From the NCBI GenBank assembly GCA_037045225.1, contig JBAOHZ010000009.1, forward strand, positions 1 to 64,000: a stretch of DNA of 64,000 nucleotides. Direction: 5' to 3'. The DNA is from Nitrospira sp. (GTDB taxonomy: Bacteria > Nitrospirota > Nitrospiria > Nitrospirales > Nitrospiraceae). The position numbers were made by a program, and so were the translations under genes. Below the pieces are notes generated by a model. The model worked only from the letters and a program-made list of their open reading frames with translations. It was not told the origin of the DNA and did no database searches. This document shows positions 17,316-26,232 of the stretch, piece by piece (position 1 is the first letter of the stretch; the number at the start of each line of letters is the position of its first letter).

Positions 17316-17341
17316 TATATTATTTTTGAAACTATAATATA
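17316..17341 (+). promoter_or_regulatory. AT-rich palindrome with -10-like TATAAT upstream of porin 2
   Basis: TATATTAT (17316-17323) and ATAATATA (17334-17341) form a perfect inverted repeat around ten bases, inside a small AT-rich island in GC-rich DNA. The right arm contains TATAAT (17333-17338), a consensus -10 box. There is no good -35 at 17 bp, which suggests activator dependence. Porin 2 starts 62 bp downstream. Confidence 0.5.
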
Positions 17342-17403
17342 TTCGCACTCTTCTTAGCGGCGTAATTGGACATTGAAGCGGTTTCAGGCAGGGGAGAATC
17401 CGA

Positions 17404-18945
17404 ATGATCACCATGACTCCAAGACATTCATGGGCCTGCCCGGCAGGAGTCGCCATCATGGTGATGCTGGCAACGCTCGCACCGGCGCAAGAATTGCCGA
17501 CCTCTCAGGGACCGCAGCCACAGCCCGAACAGAACATCAGAGAAAAAGGTTTGGAAGCGCCGCTCACTAGCCCTCAGCCGGCGCTGAAAGGTCCGGAGTT
17601 CAGACCGGGGGGAATTTCGATAGAAGATCTCTTACTTCAAAAAGGCACGATCACTATGGACGAATGGATCCAGATCCGTGCCGAACAAGAATACCGATTG
17701 GACGAAAGGGAAAGACGTATCGATGCGATCGAAGACTGGAAAAACAGAACCGAGTTGCTGCCGATCTTGAGGGATAAGGTGAACTTCGGCCTCAATGCGA
17801 TGCAATGGCTCTACACCCATCAGGATGCCCATGTCCCGGAAGGCAAGAGTCAGGACAACTTCTCCATCCGGCGTTCAGAAATCCTCTTTTGGGGAAGAAT
17901 CAATGATACCCTTCCACGCTGGCATGCGCTCTTCGAGTTTCAAAGCATCAGCTTCGGGCGAGAAACGCCTACGGGCGGGAGCGGCGCCGCAACCGGCCAA
18001 CCGATTGCGGCCACCTTCTTTCGAGAATCCTACATAGATTTTCGTCCCTTCCAATCCCTGTCTCCTTATATCGGTTTCTTTCGTTTCGGCATTTTCAGAA
18101 TGCCGTTCGGCATTTTTACTGAGACCTCCGGTGGTCTGCGGGACATCATCAGCTCGCCCTACCTCACGTCCGTCGGAAGCGGCAACGGCAACCGAACCGG
18201 CACAGCCGGCGCCATCGATTTCCTGCAAGAACGCGACTTTTTCGTCGATGTACGCGGGCGTTTGTTCAACCGTCTGGAGTATGTCGCGGGCATCATGAAC
18301 AACAATAATTTCCATGCCAATGCGACCGGCGCGAACGCCCCCAAAAGTTTCTATACGAGAATCCGGCTCTTCGGGTCGGACATCTCTTGGATCAGTTTCA
18401 CAACGATTCAGGGCGAATCCAACAATGCCAACACCAACATCAACGGGCGCGGAAAAGGAAGATTCGACCGGTATGGCGTGGACTTCCGCTACACCTCAAG
18501 AATTATCCCTGGTCTAATGGTACAAGGCGAGTGGTGGCAGGGTCACGATGGAGCCAACCAAACCACCGTCGGTCGTCCCGCTAACGGGGCTTGTCTCGAC
18601 CAGGCCATCTGCGGTGGCTCCGGCGCGCCTGGCGCGCAAAGACGAACCTGGTACGTCCTGGGAAAATACCTGATCTCCGACGGTGTTTTTCAAAACTGGG
18701 AGCCGACGGTCATGTACGAACAATTCGACCCCAGCACCAGCATGTCCAACGACCTGTATTCGAGAACCATTCTCGGCCTCACGTATTACTTTGAAAATTT
18801 CCCTCCGAAAGTTCAATCGAAAATTCAGTTCAACTATGAATTCCGGCATCATCAGGGAAATGGACCAGGAGTTCCTTATGATGCGACCTTCGACGCCTTC
18901 GCGCAGAATGCCTTCTTGATACAGTTTCAAGCCAGGTTTATGTAG
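17404..18945 (+). CDS. Outer-membrane porin, OprO/OprP-like (porin 2)
   Basis: This 513-aa protein is a paralogue of the porin at 11002 and aligns with it from the motif DKVNFGLNAMQWLYTHQDA to the end. After the signal peptide (ending APA) it has about 85 extra residues, Pro/Gln-rich and then helical with coiled-coil character (DEWIQIRAEQEYRLDERER). Coiled N-terminal segments of this type are found in trimeric OprP-like porins. The barrel ends QFQARFM. GGGGAG precedes the ATG. The next gene, Slp copy 3, follows by 71 bp and is probably co-transcribed, forming a porin-lipoprotein pair. Substrate specificity is not readable from sequence. Confidence 0.8.
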   Translation: MITMTPRHSWACPAGVAIMVMLATLAPAQELPTSQGPQPQPEQNIREKGLEAPLTSPQPALKGPEFRPGGISIEDLLLQKGTITMDEWIQIRAEQEYRLDERERRIDAIEDWKNRTELLPILRDKVNFGLNAMQWLYTHQDAHVPEGKSQDNFSIRRSEILFWGRINDTLPRWHALFEFQSISFGRETPTGGSGAATGQPIAATFFRESYIDFRPFQSLSPYIGFFRFGIFRMPFGIFTETSGGLRDIISSPYLTSVGSGNGNRTGTAGAIDFLQERDFFVDVRGRLFNRLEYVAGIMNNNNFHANATGANAPKSFYTRIRLFGSDISWISFTTIQGESNNANTNINGRGKGRFDRYGVDFRYTSRIIPGLMVQGEWWQGHDGANQTTVGRPANGACLDQAICGGSGAPGAQRRTWYVLGKYLISDGVFQNWEPTVMYEQFDPSTSMSNDLYSRTILGLTYYFENFPPKVQSKIQFNYEFRHHQGNGPGVPYDATFDAFAQNAFLIQFQARFM

Positions 18946-19016
18946 CGGAGAAGCGTTGGAGGAAAGGGCCTGTGCAGGCCGACCGTGCAATCAACTCCGA
19001 CGAGAAGGACAGATGC

Positions 19017-19556
19017 ATGAAGCTCTTATATGGATCGGTAATGCTCGTAGCCCTCTTATTGGTGAACGGCTGCGGACCAATGACGGCCTTCCCACCAGAA
19101 GTCACGAAAGGGGCAGATACAAACTTTGACTTTAACGCCTGGTGGGCCTTACCGAAAGCCACTGTGGGACGAAAGGTGCAGCTGGGCGGCCGGATCATTC
19201 AGGTGAATGAAAGGAATGACGGGTTCGTGATTATTGCCGCACACCTGCCGGTGGTCGAGCATCCCGCCTATGGCCCAAGAGACATAGGGAAAAGAGCCGG
19301 CGAGTATGCCATTTTCTATGCGGGGGCGATCACTCCTAAATCACTCAGGCCTGGGAACCGCCTGATGGTAATCGGGACCACCGAACAATCTCAGGTCGTC
19401 AACGTGGATGAGGTGCAGCGAAATATTCCTTCCCTAACGGCCCAATGCCTTCACATTTGGAATACAGGCGGCAAAGAAATCGCTGAATTTCCCTATAATG
19501 CCGGTGCAGGATATGAACCCTTGGAGGAAAATACCTTCTGCCTGTCGGATCGGTGA
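19017..19556 (+). CDS. Slp-family outer-membrane lipoprotein (copy 3)
   Basis: The 179-aa protein has a lipoprotein signal (lipobox VNG-C) and the core motifs of the other copies: MTAFPPEVTKG, VQLGGRIIQVNER and HLPVVEHPAYGP. CLHIW and a cysteine near the C-terminus are conserved. The ATG at 19017 has GAAGGA upstream. The frame is open further upstream (to 18972), but the lipobox spacing fits 19017. It lies just after porin 2 in the same direction. The three copies are mutually diverged, so the duplication is not recent. Confidence 0.85.
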   Translation: MKLLYGSVMLVALLLVNGCGPMTAFPPEVTKGADTNFDFNAWWALPKATVGRKVQLGGRIIQVNERNDGFVIIAAHLPVVEHPAYGPRDIGKRAGEYAIFYAGAITPKSLRPGNRLMVIGTTEQSQVVNVDEVQRNIPSLTAQCLHIWNTGGKEIAEFPYNAGAGYEPLEENTFCLSDR

Positions 19557-19610
19557 GGGCCCCTGATTGGACGCAAGCACTTGTGGACAGCCACGTCGGA
19601 ATTCTATGGA

Positions 19611-20531
19611 TTAATGGGCATCGGACGTTGATCCGGCAAGAGCAGCGACGGTCTGCTCGATCTGGGCGATTGGTAGTGGGAAAAACCCTGCTCTCATCAC
19701 TGACTCTTGACCTTCTCGACTCGTAATAAACGAGAGAAATTCTTTCGCCGCAGGGCTCATAGCCACCGGTGAGGATGTGTCTACATAAAGATACAGCACT
19801 CGCCTCAGCGGGTAGGTTTGATCGGCAATGGTCGCGTCGGATGGAGCCACAAATGGTTTGTCCTTCGTTTCCGCCAACGGGACGATTCGTACCATGGTCG
19901 AATGCAAGCCCAATCCATTAAAAGCAATTCCTAAGGGCGATTGACTCAATGCCAAAATTACGGAGGCCGCACCCGGCTCTTCCTGCATAGATGGTCGAAA
20001 TTCGCCACCCGACAACACATGCTCCTGAAAAAATGTTCTGGTCCCGGATCTCCGATCCCGTCCGAAGAGTTGAATCGGAGCGTCTTGCCATCCGTTAGGT
20101 AAACCTAGTTGCCCCCACCTTTCGACCTCAACCGGATATCCGCGGTTACGCGAAACTGAAAAGATCGCGTCGATCTGATCAAGCGTGAGATGCTCGATGG
20201 GATTGTCCCGATGCACATAGATCGCCACTGCATCAACTGCCACGGGAATCCCAACGGGATTGTGCCCGTGACCAGTTGCAAATTGGTTCATTTCGGAGGA
20301 CATCAACTCGCGTGAACTACTGACCAAGAACGTCTGTCCCGTTCTTCCTCTCTTAAGATTATCCGCGGCTGGAACTCGAAGGAAATCTGCGAGAGCCTTC
20401 GCCGAGCCGCCGCCTTTCACATCGATCGCCACGAGAGGCTGGCGTCGACGGAACTCTGTCGCGAGCCGTGTCAGTAGAGGACTCATGTGACCGCGGACCG
20501 CCGCCGCGTTGTACCGCGGTGACATCTCCAA
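19611..20531 (-). CDS. PstS-like phosphate-binding protein lacking a signal peptide; possibly truncated
   Basis: The 306-aa frame resembles PstS over its length: SKNRGY-type loop (SVSRNRGYPVEVERWGQLG), FGRDRRSGTRTFFQEHVL, EEPGAASVILAL and the C-terminal KEFLSFITSREGQ. Compared with the pstS product at 6943 it lacks the N-terminal signal peptide and the first phosphate loop (IGSDT). The frame extends open to 20688 but has no start codon or hydrophobic stretch there, only a Pro-rich run. The TTG at 20531 has no clear ribosome site. A run of nine G's at 20619-20627 lies upstream, but the other frames there also encode no signal peptide. It may be a decayed copy, or a cytoplasmic phosphate sensor. 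Confidence 0.6.
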   Translation of the reverse strand: MEMSPRYNAAAVRGHMSPLLTRLATEFRRRQPLVAIDVKGGGSAKALADFLRVPAADNLKRGRTGQTFLVSSSRELMSSEMNQFATGHGHNPVGIPVAVDAVAIYVHRDNPIEHLTLDQIDAIFSVSRNRGYPVEVERWGQLGLPNGWQDAPIQLFGRDRRSGTRTFFQEHVLSGGEFRPSMQEEPGAASVILALSQSPLGIAFNGLGLHSTMVRIVPLAETKDKPFVAPSDATIADQTYPLRRVLYLYVDTSSPVAMSPAAKEFLSFITSREGQESVMRAGFFPLPIAQIEQTVAALAGSTSDAH

Positions 20532-20687
20532 CGGATGCGGGATAAAGCCTCTGGAATAGGAAACGGGCGGCGAGGGCGTCGCCGGGGCGGGGAACAGGTT
20601 AGAGGGTCTACGAGGAAAGGGGGGGGGAGAGTCGGCCTGCTCAAACCCGGCAGACCGTCGATGGGCAGACGGCGAGTCGGCGGCGAG

Positions 20688-21071
20688 TTAAAACTCGTCC
20701 ACCGACACCGGCTGCAAGAGATCCCGAACCGAGAGCACCCCGACGATCGCGCCGCTTTTCAAGACACCGAGATGACGCGTGTGGTGATGCTGCATGAGAT
20801 CGGCTGCTTCCGTAATCGACCGCCGCTCATCTAAGCTGATAACGGGGCTGCTCATGATGGATTCGACCGGAACGAAATGCACCGGCTTGTTTTCTCCCAC
20901 GACTTTTCGAACGATGTCGGACTCGGTCACGATGCCGATCACACGATCGTTCTGCTCGATGAATACGCTGCCGACACGGCGCTCGTTCATCACTCTGGCC
21001 GCGTCGGCCGCCGACGTGCCGGCCGGGACCGTCACCAGTGTTTTCGTCATCAACTCACTGACTGTGACCAT
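20688..21071 (-). CDS. Tandem CBS-domain protein
   Basis: The 127-aa protein is a single Bateman module of two CBS domains: SELMTKTLVTVPAGTSAADAA with GIVTESDIVRKVV, then IMSSPVISLDERRSITEAA with GVLSVRDLL. Such modules bind adenine nucleotides and usually sense energy state. The ATG at 21071 is preceded by AAGGAGG. A longer frame reaches 21119, but its first 16 residues are not CBS-like. It stands alone, between the PstS-like gene and pal, transcribed leftward. The regulated partner cannot be named. Confidence 0.85.
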   Translation of the reverse strand: MVTVSELMTKTLVTVPAGTSAADAARVMNERRVGSVFIEQNDRVIGIVTESDIVRKVVGENKPVHFVPVESIMSSPVISLDERRSITEAADLMQHHHTRHLGVLKSGAIVGVLSVRDLLQPVSVDEF

Positions 21072-21276
21072 CGTTGCATCCTCCTTGTTGAATGGGTGTG
21101 ATCGGTCGGTGTCGTTCACCGTGCCGATCTTCTACGAGAAAGGATAATCCGGCCACATTCCAGGACGGTTAGGCAGAGGTAAATTCTCTGTTACGAATGA
21201 GTTCGAAGTGAGACGAGGGGAGAACAGATGCGGCACAGGCGAGAATCGCCCATGCCGCACCGTGAGAGGACTACGA

Positions 21277-21852
21277 CTACTCTTTCACTACGAAATGGAC
21301 ACTGCGATTCTTCTGCCAGCAGACTGGATTGTGCTGGAGGCACAACGGACGGTCTTTACCGTAGCTGGTAACATCCACCTGGAGTTGAGTGATCCCCAGC
21401 GATTCGAGATACCGTTTCACGGAGAGGGCTCGCCGTTCTCCCAACACCAGATTGTATTCGGAGGTCCCCACTTCGTCGCAACGACCTTCCAGCAACACCT
21501 TGGTTACCCGGTTGTCTTTCAACCGCTTGGCATTGGCCTCGACCGACGTGAGCGCATCGTCTCGCAGCACATATTGATCAAAATCAAACAGCACGTCGGG
21601 AAACGGAATGTTCTGTTCCCCAGTCGCATTCCGCGCGGCCATCTCGGCCGAACGCAACGGAATCGGAGCCTCCTGCGGCGGACGAGGAATTTCTTGGACC
21701 GGAGCCGCAGCCACACGCTCCTCTAGCCGTGGCTTCGGGGGAGTCGCCGTCACTCCGCCACTGGTTCCCGACTTGCTCGCGCAGCCGTCAAGAAACAGGG
21801 GGCCGGCGACGACAAGCAATCCGAGCAAGACTAACGGGCGCAAACGTATCAT
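21277..21852 (-). CDS. pal: Peptidoglycan-associated lipoprotein (Pal/OmpA C-terminal domain)
   Basis: The 191-aa protein has a lipoprotein signal (lipobox LDG-C near residue 24), a Pro-rich linker and a C-terminal OmpA-like domain (about residues 85-190). The peptidoglycan-binding core reads VLFDFDQYVLRDDA, LEGRCDEVGTSEYNLVLGERRA and VTSYGKDRP. The domain ends with two close cysteines (CLQHNPVCW). The ATG at 21852 follows GGAGG. The gene is not next to tolB, so a Tol-Pal role is likely but not certain; another Pal/OmpA lipoprotein function is possible. Confidence 0.85.
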   Translation of the reverse strand: MIRLRPLVLLGLLVVAGPLFLDGCASKSGTSGGVTATPPKPRLEERVAAAPVQEIPRPPQEAPIPLRSAEMAARNATGEQNIPFPDVLFDFDQYVLRDDALTSVEANAKRLKDNRVTKVLLEGRCDEVGTSEYNLVLGERRALSVKRYLESLGITQLQVDVTSYGKDRPLCLQHNPVCWQKNRSVHFVVKE

Positions 21853-21925
21853 GAACACCTCCGGCGCATGGTGAGTTTCTGGAGTGGACGGGCACAGAAT
21901 AATCAAATCGAGCGAACAGGGCAAG

Positions 21926-24900
21926 TTACTTCTTTTCTGCGCACCGAGCGAAGACTCGTCGCGAATCCGACAACGGCTCCCACCGTAACATCTGCAGCGC
22001 ATCCTCCACATAGGCGGGCGTGCGCATGCCGTTGAGTACGGAGGTGACACCCGTGGTGCTCGCAAGCACCCACAGAGCCTTCTGCGACAAGCTGGCCTTC
22101 CGCCGGTGTTCAGGCAACAGCGGATCGATGGTTCGATGCAGGTCCTCAGCGCGCAGCCGACTCCGCTCACTGGCTTCACGATGCAACGTTCGCAGGAGCG
22201 CGAGGAGTTCCGGTACGTATCGGTCACGCCAGGCTTCCCACTGCTCCGCCACGGTTCCCGTAAACGCGTCCGAGAGCGTGCGAAGCACCTGGTTCACGTG
22301 CGGGGCAATCATCTGGGTTTCGATTTGCTCCCAATGTTCCAAGCCCTGCACTTGCGTACGGATGCGCTGCAATTCATCGGCCCATCGGAAAAAGTCTGCG
22401 GGAAGCATGCCCTGGCCGCTATGGGCCACCGCCGGCGCCAGCGCCGTTCGATACTCGTCTTCCAACAGGGCGACCTTCTGTCGCTGCGGATCGAACTCCG
22501 CCTCCGGGGCCGGCACCGGGATATCGGCCAACCGCACCACTCCGCCGCGCTGCGTTGGCATCGCGTTCAGCGGGCGATTGACGAGCACCGCGACACCTTC
22601 CTTCACGGCCTCATCCAGCAAGGTCTTGCCGTTATTCGGGCCGGTATTCTTGATTAATGCCGCGCCGGATTCGTACAGGTTCATCGGACACTGTAAGACC
22701 ATGAAATGGTGAGCGGGCGCACCGATCTTCTTGGCGGCCGCTTTCGCTGCTTCAATCATCCGAGACAACGACGTGGCGCCGGGTTCATCCGGAGGGGCCG
22801 TGGAGGTATTGGACGAGACACCGTACCCGCGCAGCCGGCCGGCTTCAACTTGCCGCTCGAAATAGTCGAATGCCAGTTGCAAGCGTGCATAGAATTCGTC
22901 GCGCAGCATGGACAGATCCCGTTGCTCACTGGCTCCGAGACGGGTTGCATGAGACAGGAAATATTCCGGGTTGTGGAGCAAACAGACGTCCAGCGTCGCC
23001 AGGCCCAGTCGATCCAGCGACAGCGTCAATTGATCGGCCAGAAACTCCGGATGGATGCAATGCCAGATGTCGTCGCCGTACTTCACCATATCCGGGTAGG
23101 GCTTCCCGGATTTTTCACGCGTTTTGGCCTGCGCCAAATTCTGGCCCTGCACATAACCGATCTTCGACACGACGACGATGTCCTCGCGGGCCACTTCACT
23201 CGCACGGATCAATTGCTGCAGAACCGCACCCACCAGGTGCTCGCTTTCGCCGTCCATATAATTCGTCGAGGTGTCGATCAAATTGCAGCCCGAGCGAATC
23301 GCCTTGAGTAAAGCCTCCCGATGCTCCGCGTCCCGTTCTCCAACCCGGTACGTGCCGAATCCGAGACGGCTCACCGTCAGTCCCGTCGCCCCGAATGGCC
23401 CAAACCCGTTGGCCAGGGAGCCGGCCCCGGTCGCGTCGTGGATCATTCTCGCCGCATATCCGGCCGTGCCCTGAACGGTCGCGGCCCCGGGATGTAAATT
23501 TCCGCTCAAGACCTTCTGCTCGGGCACCGTTAATGCCGGTGCAGTTTTTTGCGATGGATCGAGCAGGGCAGGGAGGTCCGCAGGATCGGTAATCGGTTGC
23601 CGGCAGGCAAAATTCCGACAGACATACAGCGCCGCCTTGCCCCCGACCAGGGCCTTCCCTTGCAATAATGGATGGGTCGGCTCGGACTGCTGCGAGGTCC
23701 GATAGGCAATGACACGATTCGGGAGGTAGGTCCGGCTGACTGCCGCGCACAACGCCACGGTGTCGGCATCGCCGGATGCGCCGACGACGGCAAGTTCGAC
23801 CGGCCCGCTGGTCAATAAATCGACGACGATCAAACTCTTCGCGAACGCGCGCGGGTAACGAGCGACCTGCCGGCCATAGGCGCGGATCGCTGCCGCCGCC
23901 GCCTGCCGGAAGTCCTCACGGCCGAAGTGGTATGACAGCCTGGCCAGGGCCGATGCCGCCACCGCGTTCCCGCTCGGCGTGGCTCCGTCCGGACCTTCAC
24001 GGCTGCGCATGATCAGCGCTTCATGGCCCGTGGCCGTGGTGAAAAACCCGCCGTGCTGACCGTCGGAGAAATCTTCCAGGATTCGCTCCACGAGCTGCAC
24101 TGCCGCAGACAGGTACCGTTCATTGCCGCCCGCTTCATAGGTGTCGATCAACCCTTCGGCAAAGTAGGCATAATCTTCAAGATAGGCATCCAGATGAGCC
24201 GTGCCGGCACGATAGGTCCGCAGGAGCCGTCCATCCGCCTTGGAGAGCGTGGTCAGCAGAAACTCACAGGCGCGCTCGGCAGCAGCCCGATAGCGCGGAC
24301 TGTCGAACACCCGCCCGGCTTCTGCCATGGCGCTGATCATCATCCCGTTCCAGGCGGTGATGACCTTATCATCGAGTCCGGGTGGAACCCGTTTCGCGCG
24401 CGCCGCATACAGCACCGGCTTGACCCGATCGATGGTCTCCTGCAATTCCTCGGCGGTGACCCCTAACTCTTTCGCCACCGACGCTACGGGCTTGGCCGTA
24501 TGCAGCACATTCTTGTGCTCCCAGTTGCCGGCCGCGGTGACATCGTAATAGGCAGAGATCCGCCGCACGTCCTCTTCGTTCGAGAGCACCGCGCGAATCT
24601 CATCCGGCGTCCAGACGAAGAATTTCCCTTCCACCCCTTCGGAATCGGCGTCGGTGGCGGAATAGAACCCGCCCTCGGGGGACGTCATTTCCTTCAGAAC
24701 ATAGTCGAGAGTCTCACAGGCCACGCGGCGGTAGGTGTGATCACCCGTCACTTGGAAGGCTTCGACATAGACGCGCGCCAGCAACGCGTTGTCATACAGC
24801 ATTTTCTCGAAATGGGGCACCAGCCAACGCTCGTCGGTCGAATACCGCGCGAAGCCGCCGCCGATCTGATCATAGATCCCGCCGGCTGCCATGGCATCCA

Positions 24901-25624
24901 GCGTGGTGCGGACCATCGTGAGCGTATGGGGATCCTGTGTGCGGTGATAACAATGAAGCAACAGCGAGAGGCCAGTGGCAGGGGGGAACTTCGGGGCGCC
25001 GCCGAATCCTCCCAGTTTGGCATCAAAATCCTCCGCGAACTGGGTCACAGCCATGTCGAGTTCGCCTTCGCCGACCGTGGTCGGGGAAGGGGCCTGGCTG
25101 CCGTTCTGCAGGCGCGCGGTGAGTGTCGCCGCTTGCGCAACGACTCCGGCATGGTCCTTCTCCCAATACTCAGCGAGTTTCTTCAGCAGCGTCGGGAACC
25201 CTGGGCGGCCCCATCGATCCTCCGGCGGAAAATAGGTGCCGGCAAAAAACGGTTTCTGGTCGGGAGTGAGGAACACGGTCATGGGCCAGCCACCCTGATT
25301 CCGGTTCAGCGCCAAGGTGGCTTGCATATAAATTTCGTCCAGATCGGGGCGCTCTTCGCGATCGACTTTGATGCAGACGAAATGTTGATTCATCAGTCGG
25401 GCGATCGACTCGTTCTCAAACGATTCCCGCTCCATGACATGACACCAATGGCAGGAAGAATAGCCGATGGAGAGCAGAATCGGCCGATTCCGCTTCGCGG
25501 CCTCGGCCAACGCTTCAGGCCCCCAGGGATGCCAATCCACGGGGTTATAGGCATGTTGCAGCAGATAAGGACTGGTCTGGTGTATCAGGCGATTCGGCTC
25601 GCGGCCGGTGGTTGTACTGGTCAT
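21926..25624 (-). CDS. YyaL/DUF255 thioredoxin-like protein fused to an aldo/keto reductase
   Basis: The 1232-aa protein joins two enzymes. Residues 1 to about 690 match the YyaL/SSP411 family: an N-terminal thioredoxin-like domain with CHWC (IGYSSCHWCHVMERESFEN) followed by a six-hairpin glycosidase-like domain. The family's true reaction is not settled. From about residue 735 an aldo/keto reductase-type domain begins (LTVSRLGFGTYRVG), with barrel motifs IDTSTNYMDGESEHLVG and VVVSKIGYV. It is longer than usual at about 490 residues because of inserts. The ATG at 25624 has no strong ribosome site. The frame is uninterrupted, so the fusion is not an assembly break within one domain. Confidence 0.85.
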   Translation of the reverse strand: MTSTTTGREPNRLIHQTSPYLLQHAYNPVDWHPWGPEALAEAAKRNRPILLSIGYSSCHWCHVMERESFENESIARLMNQHFVCIKVDREERPDLDEIYMQATLALNRNQGGWPMTVFLTPDQKPFFAGTYFPPEDRWGRPGFPTLLKKLAEYWEKDHAGVVAQAATLTARLQNGSQAPSPTTVGEGELDMAVTQFAEDFDAKLGGFGGAPKFPPATGLSLLLHCYHRTQDPHTLTMVRTTLDAMAAGGIYDQIGGGFARYSTDERWLVPHFEKMLYDNALLARVYVEAFQVTGDHTYRRVACETLDYVLKEMTSPEGGFYSATDADSEGVEGKFFVWTPDEIRAVLSNEEDVRRISAYYDVTAAGNWEHKNVLHTAKPVASVAKELGVTAEELQETIDRVKPVLYAARAKRVPPGLDDKVITAWNGMMISAMAEAGRVFDSPRYRAAAERACEFLLTTLSKADGRLLRTYRAGTAHLDAYLEDYAYFAEGLIDTYEAGGNERYLSAAVQLVERILEDFSDGQHGGFFTTATGHEALIMRSREGPDGATPSGNAVAASALARLSYHFGREDFRQAAAAAIRAYGRQVARYPRAFAKSLIVVDLLTSGPVELAVVGASGDADTVALCAAVSRTYLPNRVIAYRTSQQSEPTHPLLQGKALVGGKAALYVCRNFACRQPITDPADLPALLDPSQKTAPALTVPEQKVLSGNLHPGAATVQGTAGYAARMIHDATGAGSLANGFGPFGATGLTVSRLGFGTYRVGERDAEHREALLKAIRSGCNLIDTSTNYMDGESEHLVGAVLQQLIRASEVAREDIVVVSKIGYVQGQNLAQAKTREKSGKPYPDMVKYGDDIWHCIHPEFLADQLTLSLDRLGLATLDVCLLHNPEYFLSHATRLGASEQRDLSMLRDEFYARLQLAFDYFERQVEAGRLRGYGVSSNTSTAPPDEPGATSLSRMIEAAKAAAKKIGAPAHHFMVLQCPMNLYESGAALIKNTGPNNGKTLLDEAVKEGVAVLVNRPLNAMPTQRGGVVRLADIPVPAPEAEFDPQRQKVALLEDEYRTALAPAVAHSGQGMLPADFFRWADELQRIRTQVQGLEHWEQIETQMIAPHVNQVLRTLSDAFTGTVAEQWEAWRDRYVPELLALLRTLHREASERSRLRAEDLHRTIDPLLPEHRRKASLSQKALWVLASTTGVTSVLNGMRTPAYVEDALQMLRWEPLSDSRRVFARCAEKK

Positions 25625-25702
25625 GCGCGAACCGTATCACGCACCAATCGAATGGGTCAATGAAGTGAAGCGGGCGAGAGAGGGATCGGCCATCGCGCGA
25701 GA

Positions 25703-25747
25703 GAAAAAAAATTGGCCCGCGCCGGCATCCGGAATCGCGGGCCAATT
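25703..25747 (-). terminator. Intrinsic terminator of the repeat-protein gene
   Basis: AATTGGCCCGCG (25710-25721) and CGCGGGCCAATT (25736-25747) make a perfect 12-bp stem with a 14-base loop. On the minus strand it is followed by a T-run (25703-25711 are A on the plus strand). It lies 30 bp past the stop of the leftward 74-aa gene. Confidence 0.85.
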
Positions 25748-25777
25748 GAGACTACGCAAGAACGTCGGAAGCGGGGA

Positions 25778-26002
25778 TCAGTGTCCGCCCTTCTTTTCGT
25801 CCTTCTTCTTCTCTTCGCCGAACACGGTCTGGGACAGGTGTCCACCCTTCTTCTCTTCCTTCTTCTTGTCATCGCCGAAGAGGGTCTGGGAGAAGTGGCC
25901 GCCCTTCTTCTCTTCCTTCTTCTTGTCGTCACCCGCGAAGGACGGAGCGGTGAATGCAACGAGAATGGCTGCCGCTACGAATGCAAATAGAGTACGCTTC
26001 AT
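25778..26002 (-). CDS. Small exported protein with tandem Lys/Glu-rich repeats
   Basis: The 74-aa precursor has a clear signal peptide (MKRTLFAFVAAAILVAFTAPSFA) and a mature part made almost wholly of 19-residue repeats. The unit is GDDKKKEEKKGGHFSQTLF, then a variant with L and V, then a partial GEEKKKDEKKGGH. The DNA repeats as well, showing recent tandem duplication. AAGGAGG lies seven bases before the ATG, and a strong terminator follows, so it is a discrete transcript. The His/Asp/Glu-rich mature peptide could bind metals or nucleic acid; no family is recognised. Confidence 0.8.
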   Translation of the reverse strand: MKRTLFAFVAAAILVAFTAPSFAGDDKKKEEKKGGHFSQTLFGDDKKKEEKKGGHLSQTVFGEEKKKDEKKGGH

Positions 26003-26232
26003 GGAAACCCCTCCTTGAAAGGTTGAGAATATAAGTGCCCACCACAAGGGCGGGCCGAGGGTAGCCAACCTGAAAAAAAAAGTCAACGAAACTCTTTGCG
26101 CCGGTCCAGGTCCCTGACCATCTACCCATTGCTGCAGTGCCTGCCAGACGCACGGCTACACGTCAGGCGTTCGAGCCCCACCTGCTGTGATACACTCATA
26201 CGCAGAGCACCTCACTCCCTGGGTCAACCACT

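Noticed and set aside
20619..20627. Frameshift in the G9 run as the cause of the missing PstS signal peptide
   Set aside because: The other two frames upstream also encode no hydrophobic signal, so a simple indel does not restore one.
25790..25950. Short repeats that might be a CRISPR array
   Set aside because: The repeats are in frame inside a signal-peptide-bearing protein, with no unique spacers.
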